Shown one piece after another: positions 1-7,630 of a stretch of DNA of 64,000 bases. Both the position numbers and the translations under genes were made by a program. The first letter of the stretch is position 1. Each line of letters starts with the position of its first letter. The notes below the pieces were generated by a model. That model was not told the DNA's origin and did not search any database. It was given only the letters and a program-made list of their open reading frames with translations. The stretch lies in the NCBI RefSeq assembly GCF_900104745.1, contig NZ_LT629732.1:3273981-3337980 (forward strand), read 5' to 3'. This DNA is from Actinopolymorpha singaporensis (GTDB taxonomy: Bacteria > Actinomycetota > Actinomycetes > Propionibacteriales > Actinopolymorphaceae).

Positions 1-575
1 CGCAGGAACACCACGACCAGCGGAATGACCGCCAGAGCGGCGATCGTCACCGTCCAGGAGGCGCTGCGCCAGCCGGAGCCGACGGCGAGAGTGGCGAGTA
101 CGGGCAGGAACACCAGCCGCCCGGCCGCGCCCCCGGAGGTCAGAACACCGGTCACCAGGCCGCGGTGCCGGACGAACCACCGCCCGGTGATCGTTGCCAC
201 GAAGCCCAGCGCCATCGCCCCGGTGCCCAGGCCGACGAGCACACCCCACAGCAGGACCAGCTGCCAGCTGGCGGTCATGAAGACCGTCAGCCCGCTGCCC
301 ACCACGATCAGCCCGAGCGCGCAGACCAGGACCCGGCGGATCCCGAACCGCTCCATCAGTGCGGCAGCGAACGGCGCGGTCAGGCCGTAGAGGAGGAGGT
401 TCACCGAGATCGCGAGCGAGATCGTGCTGCGCGACCAGCCGAACTCCTCCTGCAGGGGAGTGACGAGGACTCCCGGTGTGGCGCCGAATCCCGCGGCGGC
501 GACCAGGGTGAGCATCGAGACGCCCGCGACCAGCCAGGCACGGTGGAGGCGGGGCGAGAGTGTGGACGTTCGCAC
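1..575 (-). CDS. MFS transporter, OFA-like, partial (C-terminus outside window)
   Basis: This is the first 191 residues of a major facilitator superfamily permease; the 3' end lies beyond base 1. Reading the complement from the GTG at 575 gives a short charged N-terminus, then hydrophobic segments with the pattern EEFGWSRSTISLAISVN followed by a loop ERFGIRR, which is typical of MFS helices 1-3 in the oxalate/formate-antiporter-like group. Later segments include RWFVRHRGLVTGVLTSGG. The start is the least certain part because no clear ribosome binding site precedes it. It is divergent from the GlxA-type regulator, with about 70 bases between the two starts, so that regulator may control it (inference). 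The substrate cannot be told. Confidence 0.8.
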   Translation of the reverse strand, partial: MRTSTLSPRLHRAWLVAGVSMLTLVAAAGFGATPGVLVTPLQEEFGWSRSTISLAISVNLLLYGLTAPFAAALMERFGIRRVLVCALGLIVVGSGLTVFMTASWQLVLLWGVLVGLGTGAMALGFVATITGRWFVRHRGLVTGVLTSGGAAGRLVFLPVLATLAVGSGWRSASWTVTIAALAVIPLVVVFL

Positions 576-646
576 GGAGACCAGTCTTCGGGCTGGAACG
601 GGACCGAACGAGTGGCCTGAAGGCCAACATGTGCAAGGATCGGGCC

Positions 647-1639
647 ATGCCGTTTCGCGCCGTCGGATCACGGCACCGGATCGCGGTGCTGGCCCTGCCC
701 GCCGTCGTGCCGTTCGACCTGGGCACGGCGACCCAGGTCTTCGGCTCCGCCCGCGACGGCGACGGGCGGCGGCACTACGTCGTCCGGGTCTGTACGCCCG
801 ACGGAGCGGCGGTGCCGACGGCCTCCGGCTTCGACGTCACTCCCGAGCACGGCCCGGAGCTGCTGGCCGACGCGGACACCGTGGTGGTTCCCGGTGTGCA
901 CGGCGGCTCGGCGATGACCGACGGGACGATCGACCCGCTGGTCGCCCAGGCCCTGCGGGAGGTGGTGGCGACCGGGCGGCGACTGGTGTCGATCTGCACA
1001 GGTGCGTTCGTGCTGGCCGCGGCGGGTGTGCTGGACGGGCGCCCGGCGACGACCCACTGGGCGCACGCCGAGCGGTTCCGTCAGCTGTATCCGAAGGTAC
1101 GGCTCGACCCGGACGTGTTGTTCGTCGACGACGGCCAGGTGCTCACCTCGGCGGGGGTGGGCGCCGGGCTCGACCTGTGCCTGCACATCATCCGACGCGA
1201 TCACGGTGCCGAGGTGGCCAACAGCGCGGCCCGCCGGTGTGTGGTGCCGCCCTGGCGTGACGGCGGTCAGTCGCAGTACATCGAACGCCCGGTTCCCTCC
1301 CCGGCCGGCACCACCACCGAACCCACCCGCCGGTGGATGCTGGAACACCTGGCCGACCCGCTCGACCTGCAGGCGCTGGCCGGGCACGCGCGGATGAGCG
1401 TACGGACGTTCACCCGGCGGTTCCGGGAGGAGACCGGCCTGAGCCCCGGCAGCTGGCTGGGACGGCAGCGCATCGAACACGCCCGGCACCTGCTGGAGTC
1501 CACCGACCTGCCGGTCGACGGGGTGGCCCGGGCGGCAGGGTTCGCGACCACCGCGTCGCTGCGCCAGCACCTGCACGCGGTCGTCGGCGTCTCGCCGCTC
1601 GCGTACCGGCGAACCTTCCGAGGCACGTCGACGTCCTGA
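647..1639 (+). CDS. GlxA family transcriptional regulator (DJ-1/PfpI domain + AraC HTH)
   Basis: A 330-residue regulator with an N-terminal DJ-1/PfpI-like domain (about residues 10-190) and a C-terminal AraC-type double helix-turn-helix (about 220-320). The first domain carries the conserved nucleophile-elbow cysteine in SICTGAFVLAAAG, and the second carries the AraC signature around FTRRFREETGLSP and AGFATTASLRQHLHAVVGVSP. The family usually activates nearby genes in response to small molecules, often amidic or aldehydic ones. The ATG at 647 was chosen over upstream in-frame codons because it begins right before the conserved domain. It is divergent from the partial MFS transporter, which is its most likely target (inference). 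Confidence 0.88.
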   Translation: MPFRAVGSRHRIAVLALPAVVPFDLGTATQVFGSARDGDGRRHYVVRVCTPDGAAVPTASGFDVTPEHGPELLADADTVVVPGVHGGSAMTDGTIDPLVAQALREVVATGRRLVSICTGAFVLAAAGVLDGRPATTHWAHAERFRQLYPKVRLDPDVLFVDDGQVLTSAGVGAGLDLCLHIIRRDHGAEVANSAARRCVVPPWRDGGQSQYIERPVPSPAGTTTEPTRRWMLEHLADPLDLQALAGHARMSVRTFTRRFREETGLSPGSWLGRQRIEHARHLLESTDLPVDGVARAAGFATTASLRQHLHAVVGVSPLAYRRTFRGTSTS

Positions 1640-1704
1640 GCTGGGGCCGAGCCGCCGCCGGTCCACTTCTTCGCGGAGCGTCGCGGAGCCCTGCGCGGCC
1701 GCTG

Positions 1705-2721
1705 TCAACCAGCGCTTGTCGGGGTACGGGACCGCAGCGAACTCGCCCTTACGTGCAACTCGGTGGGCAGCACCGTCACCGACGGCGGGCGGTCCGGATC
1801 CTCGACCCGGCGCAGCAACAGGTCGGCGGCGGTGCGCCCGATCTCGTACGTGGGCTGGGTGATCGTGGACAGTGGCGGCCGGATCAGCGTCGCGCACGGC
1901 ACGTCGTCGAACCCGAACACGCCCACATCGGCGGGCACCCGCAGGCCCCGGTCCACCAGGCACTCCAGCGCCCCGACGGTGAGCAGGTTGTTGGTGGCGA
2001 ACACCGCGTCCGGGCGCGGAGTGTGGTCGAGGAGTTCACCCATGGCGGCGTACCCGCCCCGCTCACGGAAGTCGGCGTGGCGTACCAGCCGCGGATCCGG
2101 TTTCCGGCCGGCCGCCCGCAGTGCGCGGCGGTAGCCCTCCAGGCGTTCCTCGGCCGTGCTGACGTCGCGCGGTCCGGTGATGCAGGCCACCCGGGTGAAC
2201 CCCTCGTCGAGCAGGTGGGCGGTGGCGAGTTCGGCGGCGCTGGTGTTGTCCACCGTGACCGTGTCCACCTCGACCTCCTCCGCCCTCCGGTCGATCGCCA
2301 CGATCGGGACGCCGGCCGACACCAGCCGGGCCAGGTGGCCCGGCTGGTTGGTCGGCGAGACGATCACCCCGGCCATCTGCTCGGCCAGGATCGCGGCGAT
2401 GTAGTCGGCCTCCTTGGCCGGGCTCTCGTCGCTGTTGCAGAGCACCACGGAGTACCTCGCCTGCTGGGCGACGTCCTCGACTCCGCGCACCAGGGCGGTG
2501 AAGAACGGGTTGTTGATGTCGGAGACGAGCACCGCCCACAGGTGGGTCTGGCTGCGGCGAAGGCTGCGGGCGAGCGCGTTGGGCCGGTACTCGAGCTCGG
2601 TCGCCGCGGCACGCACACGGTCGGCCAGCTGTGCGTCGACGGTCTGCTTGCCGTTGAGCACCCGGGAGACGGTGGACGCGGAGACGCCCGCGCGGCGGGC
2701 GACGTCGTAGATCGTGGCCAT
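1705..2721 (-). CDS. LacI family transcriptional regulator
   Basis: A 338-residue repressor. The N-terminal helix-turn-helix reads IYDVARRAGVSASTVSRVLNG (residues 4-24), and the minor-groove hinge follows at about residues 45-58 (YRPNALARSLR). Residues 60-335 form a periplasmic-binding-protein-like sensor domain with VLVSDINNPFF and VFGFDDVPCATLIRPPLSTI, both typical of sugar-sensing LacI proteins. The C-terminus ends close to the usual family length. It lies 80 bases downstream of the acyl-CoA dehydrogenase on the same strand, so cotranscription is possible, but no sugar gene is next to it and the effector is unknown. It may act in trans, for instance on the LacI-like operator at 41379 (speculative). 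Confidence 0.92.
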   Translation of the reverse strand: MATIYDVARRAGVSASTVSRVLNGKQTVDAQLADRVRAAATELEYRPNALARSLRRSQTHLWAVLVSDINNPFFTALVRGVEDVAQQARYSVVLCNSDESPAKEADYIAAILAEQMAGVIVSPTNQPGHLARLVSAGVPIVAIDRRAEEVEVDTVTVDNTSAAELATAHLLDEGFTRVACITGPRDVSTAEERLEGYRRALRAAGRKPDPRLVRHADFRERGGYAAMGELLDHTPRPDAVFATNNLLTVGALECLVDRGLRVPADVGVFGFDDVPCATLIRPPLSTITQPTYEIGRTAADLLLRRVEDPDRPPSVTVLPTELHVRASSLRSRTPTSAG

Positions 2722-2831
2722 GGTGGTGGTTCAGAGTAGGACACACGTAGGGACACAGCAGGGCGCCCCCGTCCGTCCCGGTCGGACGAGGACGCCCCGC
2801 GTCGTGTGCCGCGTCGTACGGCCGAGCGGCG

Positions 2832-4751
2832 TCAGATCATGCGGCGGGCGAGGTTCTCCTTGCCCGAGGGTCCCTTGGCGGATCCGGCGATCCACGGGCC
2901 GTCGGGGTAGAGGTGGAGTACGCCCTCCTCCAGCCAGGTGTAGCGACCGGCCAGGATCTGCTTGGCCAGCGCGTCGTCGCTGTCGTCGGAGTTGACCCAC
3001 AGCCGGCGGAACAGCTCCCGGACACGGGTCCGCGCCTGTACGCAGAACGCCTCCGCCAGTTCGTACGCCGCCGCGCCCCGCTCCGGGTCGTCCTGCCGCA
3101 GCCGCTCCGCCCGTACGCAGGCCGCCGTCATGGCGAACAGCTCCGCGCCGATGTCGACCACCCGGGCGAGGAATCCCTGTCGCTGTTCGAGTTTGGCCTG
3201 CCAGCGCGCCATGCCGTAGAAGGTGTTGCGGGCCAGCTTGCGCGAGGCGCGTTCCACGAACCGCAGGTGCGGTGCGAGGTCGCCGAACTCCGCGTACGAC
3301 GAGGGCCGGTGTCCCTTGCCGGTGACCAGCCGCGGCAGCCAACGGCCGTAGAAGCCGCTCGCCCTGGCCGCCGACCTCGCCTTCGCGCCGGCGGCGGCGT
3401 TCACGTCGGCGAGAGCGCCGGCTGCCTGCAGGTGGGTGTCGACCGCCTCACGGGCGATCATCAGGTGCATGATCTCCGTCGAGCCCTCGAAGATGCGGTT
3501 GATCCGCAGGTCCCGCAGCATCTGCTCCACGGGCGCGGCCCGCTCACCGCGTGCGGCCAGGGACTCCGCGCTCTCGTAGCCGCGACCGCCCCGGATCTGA
3601 ACGAGTTCGTCGATCATCTGCCAGGACTTCTCGCTGGCGTACAGCTTGGCCAGCGCCGCCTCCAGCCGGATGTCGAGCGAGCCCTCGTCGGCCATGCCGG
3701 CGGACAGTTCGAGGACGCTCTCCAAGGCGTACGACGTGGCCGCGATGAACGAGATCTTGTGCGCGATCGCGGCGTGCCGGCCGATCGGGCGGCCCCACTG
3801 TTCGCGTTCGGTGGACCACTCGCGGGCGATCTTCAGCGCCCACTTGCCCGCACCCGCGCACATCGCGGGGATCGACAGGCGCCCGGCGTTCAGCGTCGTC
3901 AGGGCGATCTTCAGGCCCATGCCCTCTTCGGCGAGCCGGTTCGCCGCCGGGACCCGGACCTGGTGGAAGCGGGTGACGCCGTTCTCGATCCCGCGCAGCC
4001 CCATGAAGGAGTTGCGGTTCTCGACCGTGATGCCGGGGCTGTCGGCCTCGACCACGAACGCGGTGATGCCGCCGCGGTGGCCCTCCGAGCGCGGTACCCG
4101 CGCCATCACCACCACGAGTTCGGCCACGACGCCGTTCGTCGTCCACAACTTGACGCCGTCCAGGACGTACTCCGAGCCGTCCGGGCTCGGCACCGCGACC
4201 ATGCCCAGCCGGGCCGGGTCGGAGCCGACGTCGGGTTCGGTGAGCAGGAACGCGCTGATGGCGCCGCGGGCACAGCGGGGGAGGTACTCCCGCTTCTGCT
4301 CCTCGGTGCCGAACATCCGCACCGGTTCCGGCACACCGATCGACTGGTGCGCCGACAGCAGCGCGCCGATGCTCGGGTGGACCGAACTGGCCAGCATCAG
4401 CCCGGCGCCGTAGTCGGCCATCGACAGGCCGAGGCCGCCGTATTCCTGCGGGATCTTCATCCCGAACGCGCCCAGGGCTGCGAAGCCCTTCGCGTACTCG
4501 TCGGGGATGCGGGACTCGCGTTCGATGACCTGGCCGTCCAGCGTCTCGCAGTAGGCACGCAGGCGGTCGAGGAACTCCCGGCCACGGAGGATCTTGGCGG
4601 CGGGAGGACGCGGGGCGGGATGGATCAGGTCGAGGCGGAGCTGCCCGAGGTAGAGGTCCTTGGCGAAGCTCGGCTTGACCCAGGAAGCTTCGCGGGCCGC
4701 CTCGGCGACAGCGCGAGCCTCCCCTTCGGTGACGCGGCCGGTCTGGCTCAT
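2832..4751 (-). CDS. acyl-CoA dehydrogenase, VLCAD/ACAD9-like
   Basis: A 639-residue flavoprotein that should catalyse alpha,beta-desaturation of acyl-CoA in beta-oxidation. Residues about 60-440 hold the N-terminal, middle and C-terminal acyl-CoA dehydrogenase domains. Visible motifs are the FAD/substrate loop AFLLTEPDVGSDPA, the segment REQWGRPIGRHAAIAHK and the catalytic-Glu region INRIFEGSTEIM. A further 190-residue alpha-helical tail is the mark of the very-long-chain (VLCAD/ACAD9) branch rather than the short 380-residue enzymes. The complement ATG at 4751 is preceded by an AAAGGGTGAG ribosome site. A palindrome at 4785-4798 overlaps the probable promoter, which suggests repression released by acyl-CoA (inference). 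Confidence 0.92.
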   Translation of the reverse strand: MSQTGRVTEGEARAVAEAAREASWVKPSFAKDLYLGQLRLDLIHPAPRPPAAKILRGREFLDRLRAYCETLDGQVIERESRIPDEYAKGFAALGAFGMKIPQEYGGLGLSMADYGAGLMLASSVHPSIGALLSAHQSIGVPEPVRMFGTEEQKREYLPRCARGAISAFLLTEPDVGSDPARLGMVAVPSPDGSEYVLDGVKLWTTNGVVAELVVVMARVPRSEGHRGGITAFVVEADSPGITVENRNSFMGLRGIENGVTRFHQVRVPAANRLAEEGMGLKIALTTLNAGRLSIPAMCAGAGKWALKIAREWSTEREQWGRPIGRHAAIAHKISFIAATSYALESVLELSAGMADEGSLDIRLEAALAKLYASEKSWQMIDELVQIRGGRGYESAESLAARGERAAPVEQMLRDLRINRIFEGSTEIMHLMIAREAVDTHLQAAGALADVNAAAGAKARSAARASGFYGRWLPRLVTGKGHRPSSYAEFGDLAPHLRFVERASRKLARNTFYGMARWQAKLEQRQGFLARVVDIGAELFAMTAACVRAERLRQDDPERGAAAYELAEAFCVQARTRVRELFRRLWVNSDDSDDALAKQILAGRYTWLEEGVLHLYPDGPWIAGSAKGPSGKENLARRMI

Positions 4752-4784
4752 GGCTCACCCTTTCGCCGGTACTACCGGCCAGTG

Positions 4785-4798
4785 TTACTCGCCAGTAA
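4785..4798. promoter_or_regulatory. palindromic operator upstream of acyl-CoA dehydrogenase
   Basis: TTACTCGCCAGTAA is a perfect 5-4-5 inverted repeat about 34 bases upstream of the dehydrogenase start. On the minus strand TTACTG (within it) could serve as -35 with TAGTAC (4769-4774) as -10, spacer 18. An imperfect second dyad, ACT-ACCGGCC-AGT, follows at 4771-4783. The arrangement fits a TetR-type fatty-acid regulator, but the protein is not identified here. Confidence 0.5.
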
Positions 4799-4972
4799 GG
4801 GGCGTGCCAGGGGAACCGGAAAATGGACCGACAGCTTGGGTGAGTGCTCCCGAAAGGCGCCGTTGACAGCGGTTGGACCAGGTCGCGGACAGTCTGTGAA
4901 GCCTGTGTAGGCAGGGAAAAGCCGGCGGAAGGCATGCGGGATCGCGCTGTCAGGCCGGCCTTGCGGACGCTG

Positions 4973-5908
4973 TCAGGCCTCGGTGGACGTCCACGCCCGG
5001 CTCGGCGGCCGCGGCGGAAGGGGCCGCCGGTCCATGCGCGGTACGACGCGGTGCACGGTCGCCAGGGTCAGCGCCATCACCAGGCATGCGGTGCCGCAGA
5101 TCCCGGCCGCACTCCCGGCGTACGCCACGAACAGCCGCCGCCGGGTGAGCCCGTCGATGTTCGCGTACAGCCCTGGGTCGGCGACCGTCACGGCGAGCAC
5201 GCCGCCGGCCACCAGGACGACACCGGCCACCGCGAGGAGTGAGACGGCGTACGGATGTGCCTCGCGCGTGGTCGCCCGGGCGAACCGGGACTGGGCGAGG
5301 ACCAGGCAGAACCCGCCACCGGCCGCCCAGCCGCCGACGATCAGCAGGGCCGCCACGGCGTCGCTGGGGCGGTGCCATCCGGCGGACAGCGTGGCCACCG
5401 CCGTCAGCGCGGAGTAGCCGGCGCCGAGCACGGCCGCCGTGCCGCGCAGCGCGGGCGGCAGCACCAGGACGAACGCGACCGCCACCGACGCGGCCACCGT
5501 GGTGTGCCCGCTCGGCAGGCTGTTCAGGCCGGCCGCCGTCTCGCCCTGGACGCCGAGGTCGGGGCGCTGGATCACGACGTGCTTGAGCACCTGGGTGGTG
5601 AGGTTGGCCCCGGCGACCACGAGCGTGGCCACCAGGGCGAGCAGCAACCGGCGCCTGGCCAGCGCGATGAACCCGATCAGCAGAGTCGCGGCGGCGAGGG
5701 ACGCCACCGACACCACGTCCAGCACCCGGGTCACCAGCGTGTGCACGTGAGTCTGGCCGACCACGTTGCCCGCGAGTGCTACCGAGTCCAGGAGTTGGCC
5801 GTGGCGGGTGCGGACGAAGATCCACCACACGGCACCCAGGGCCACGACGTAGGCGAGGGTCAGAGTGAACAGCCAGGACGCGGTGACTCCACGGGAGCGG
5901 CTCGGCAT
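4973..5908 (-). CDS. PAP2 family membrane phosphatase
   Basis: A 311-residue polytopic membrane protein of the phosphatidic acid phosphatase 2 superfamily. All three parts of the active site are visible: KHVVIQRPD (motif 1, KxxxxxxRP), LPSGHT (motif 2) and SAGWHRPSD (motif 3, here with Gly-Trp where most members have SRxxxxxH). Hydrophobic segments surround these, and about 90 residues follow the last motif, with two or three more helices. Such enzymes dephosphorylate lipid phosphates or undecaprenyl pyrophosphate at the outer membrane face. The ATG at 5908 was chosen over a GC-rich extension to 5962. It is transcribed away from ssrA; nothing nearby indicates the substrate. Confidence 0.87.
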   Translation of the reverse strand: MPSRSRGVTASWLFTLTLAYVVALGAVWWIFVRTRHGQLLDSVALAGNVVGQTHVHTLVTRVLDVVSVASLAAATLLIGFIALARRRLLLALVATLVVAGANLTTQVLKHVVIQRPDLGVQGETAAGLNSLPSGHTTVAASVAVAFVLVLPPALRGTAAVLGAGYSALTAVATLSAGWHRPSDAVAALLIVGGWAAGGGFCLVLAQSRFARATTREAHPYAVSLLAVAGVVLVAGGVLAVTVADPGLYANIDGLTRRRLFVAYAGSAAGICGTACLVMALTLATVHRVVPRMDRRPLPPRPPSRAWTSTEA

Positions 5909-6051
5909 GCGATCACCGTAACTGCTCACCCTGTGTGCTCGGCCGCTTCCCGGTGGCCTCATCCTCGACGGACGATGGCCGGTTTCCCGACGGGCTCGTT
6001 CCCCGGCATGTCTCCCATAACGGACGGCCGGTGCCGCCCCGGGAATGCGGA

Positions 6052-6079
6052 TGACCTACGTGGCGTTGGGCAGTACAGT
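6052..6079 (+). promoter_or_regulatory. possible ssrA promoter
   Basis: TGACCT (6052-6057) and TACAGT (6074-6079) are separated by 16 bases and would start transcription near 6086, about 55 bases before the mature tmRNA 5' end, leaving a precursor for RNase P. Only the spacing and box similarity support this. Confidence 0.3.
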
Positions 6080-6140
6080 GGTCCGGGTCGGTCGGGTACG
6101 CCCGATCCGGCGCAGCGGTACAACCTTGACAACTCAACAT

Positions 6141-6511
6141 GGGGGTGAACGGTTTCGACTTCGTGCGATCGCTTCAGGGGAAGCGGGCCGAGGACCCAGG
6201 GTCGTCTCGTTAACGATCCCTGGAAACCAATAAGTGCCGATTCCAAGCGCACTAACTTCGCTCTCGCCGCCTGAGGCGAGCTGACGAAGGGTCAGCCCGG
6301 GAGTGCCTTCGGCCCGGGTCCTGATCTCATCAAGAGGGCTCACCTGTACGGACTGGCCACTGGGCCGTACGGGGAAATGAACGGTGGCTGGGCCCGTCGG
6401 CGACTTGCCTGTGAGAGCGCCGGGGCCGAGTAGAACGCCTAACAGGATGCGCCCGGAGAAGCCCTGAAACATCGACGAAGGACGCGGGTTCGATTCCCGC
6501 CACCTCCACCA
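6141..6511 (+). ncRNA. ssrA: transfer-messenger RNA (tmRNA)
   Basis: A 371-base one-piece tmRNA that rescues ribosomes stalled on broken messages, together with SmpB. The 5' end GGGGGUG pairs with CACCUCC near the 3' end to form the tRNA-like acceptor stem; discriminator A and an encoded CCA end the molecule at 6511. The T arm reads GCGGG-TTCGATT-CCCGC just before it. The 5' end continues GAACGGTTTCGACTTCG, the usual tmRNA start. A resume codon and tag frame lie at 6236-6274, and GC-rich pseudoknot segments fill 6275-6470. A strong terminator follows at once. smpB, often next to ssrA in this phylum, is not in the window. Confidence 0.97.
6236..6274 (+). other. tmRNA proteolysis-tag reading frame
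   Basis: Starting at the resume codon GCC (6236) the frame encodes ADSKRTNFALAA and stops at TGA (6272-6274). The ALAA end is the ClpXP/ClpAP-recognised degron common to tmRNA tags, and NFALAA is typical of actinobacteria. Confidence 0.93.
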
Positions 6512-6516
6512 ACAGC

Positions 6517-6552
6517 AAAGCCCCTGGTCAGAGCCATCTGACCAGGGGCTTT
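6517..6552 (+). terminator. rho-independent-type terminator of ssrA
   Basis: AAAGCCCCTGGTCAGA (6517-6532), a 4-base loop, and its exact complement (6537-6552) form a 16-bp perfect stem five bases after the tmRNA 3' end. The AAA/TTT ends make it bidirectional. Confidence 0.9.
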
Positions 6553-6913
6553 CGCATGCCAGCGACCACTTTGTGCGCGCATCAGACAGGCCGGCCTCGT
6601 CGAACGACGCGGTGGCGTGCAGACCTTCCGGCGTGCCGATGGCAACGACATGGCACCCGGCTGTAGGCCGGCCCGTTCTTGACGTAAACCGCCCAACCCC
6701 GCGCAGCGGGAAAGTACCCAGCCTGGTCGGGCCAACGATCGGGGTGTGTGTCGGCTGCGGAGCTTCCGGGCGTCCGCCCCACTGGGTGGTCTCCGACACT
6801 CCCTGCCGGGGTTCGGGCGAGTGCTGGCAGCCACTCACCACCACAGCCACGACGAGGGCCAGAGTCCCCAGCAGGGCGCCGGGGCTCGACCTTCTCGAAT
6901 CAACAATGCCCAC
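6553..6913 (-). pseudogene. lipoprotein fragment facing ssrA
   Basis: From the complement ATG at 6913 a frame encodes a signal peptide (MGIVDSRR, then a hydrophobic run) ending in a lipobox VVSGC with the lipidated Cys at residue 29, followed by about 85 residues with no family that I recognise. There is no stop codon before the ssrA terminator, and the frame continues antisense through the tmRNA to 6134, producing a meaningless tail that includes WRWRESNPRP, the familiar antisense of a tRNA 3' end. I read it as a lipoprotein gene whose 3' end was lost, perhaps when DNA was inserted or deleted next to ssrA. It could also be a chance frame with a good-looking signal peptide. Confidence 0.4.
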
Positions 6914-6919
6914 AGCTGA

Positions 6920-6940
6920 CGTGCCAGATACGTGCCAGAC
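6920..6940. repeat. tandem direct repeat ACGTGCCAGA x2
   Basis: ACGTGCCAGA occurs at 6920-6929 and again at 6931-6940, one base apart, just upstream of the lipoprotein fragment and about 410 bases from the tmRNA 3' end. Short direct repeats like this are seen as integrase arm sites, but no integrase is present, so the role is open. Confidence 0.5.
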
Positions 6941-7046
6941 GACGGTGATGATCGTGCGGAGGGAGGGGCGGAGCGCGGACCCGACCCGGAGGCGCGACCA
7001 CTCCGCGAGGCCTCGGCGGAGACCGGCTGAAGCCGAAGCGGCGTGG

Positions 7047-7619
7047 TCAGGGCGTCGGGACGTCGTGATGCCCGGCAGCGGTCCTGCACCACGAGGCGAG
7101 CGCGGCCACGTCGACGGAGGTGGTCGTGTCGACTCGGCACACCGGCCCCATTCCGAGCGGCTCTGCGTCCTGGACCATCCGGCTCCACTCCGCGTCGGTC
7201 ATGAAGGAACCATGAACGGCGTGCCGAGCGCGGTGCCGAGCGTCGTCACGGGCACGGGCCACCTCGGCCGGTACGTCGCACCAGATCTCCACTGCTTGCT
7301 TCACGCCGGCCCGGGCGAGGCCCTGGGCGACCAACTTTCGTACGTCGGCCCGCCAGGAACTCTCCAGTACCGCTCCGAGGGGCGCATGCGCCAGGAGCGC
7401 CCACATCGTTTCGCTGGCCGCGGCGCCAAGGGCGCCGTTCCATTCCCGCTGCGACCGGCCGTCGGGTGGCTGGGCGCCGAGCACGTCAGCGTGCGTCTCC
7501 TTGATGACGTCCTTGCTGATCAGTGGCAGGCCGAGTGCCCGGGCCAGAGCGGAAGCGAGCGTTGACTTCCCGGCGGCGGGTAGACCGTTGACGAGGACGG
7601 TGGTACGCCTGTTGCTCAC
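7047..7619 (-). CDS. P-loop kinase / AAA family ATPase
   Basis: A 190-residue nucleotide-binding protein of the small-molecule kinase type (zeta-toxin/chloramphenicol-phosphotransferase-like P-loop group). The Walker A motif GLPAAGKST starts at about residue 11, right after VSNRRTTVLVN, which fixes the GTG at 7619 as the start; an upstream extension is low in information. ALGLPLISKDVIKE resembles the substrate-proximal Lys-Asp segment of this group, and RARDDARHRARHAVH is the basic lid-like region. It lies 11 bases downstream of the hydrolase-like gene and is almost certainly cotranscribed with it. The phosphorylated substrate is unknown. Confidence 0.78.
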   Translation of the reverse strand: MSNRRTTVLVNGLPAAGKSTLASALARALGLPLISKDVIKETHADVLGAQPPDGRSQREWNGALGAAASETMWALLAHAPLGAVLESSWRADVRKLVAQGLARAGVKQAVEIWCDVPAEVARARDDARHRARHAVHGSFMTDAEWSRMVQDAEPLGMGPVCRVDTTTSVDVAALASWCRTAAGHHDVPTP

Positions 7620-7630
7620 GGTGGCGCAGT

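Noticed and set aside
668-1963. Long antisense frames over the GlxA regulator and many other genes
   Set aside because: They are Arg/Pro/Gly-rich shadows of real genes in other frames, lack ribosome sites and show no conserved motifs.
6134-6552. Continuation of the lipoprotein frame antisense to the whole tmRNA, including WRWRESNPRP
   Set aside because: This peptide is the well-known artefact of translating the complement of a tRNA 3' end; the frame is open only because of high GC content.
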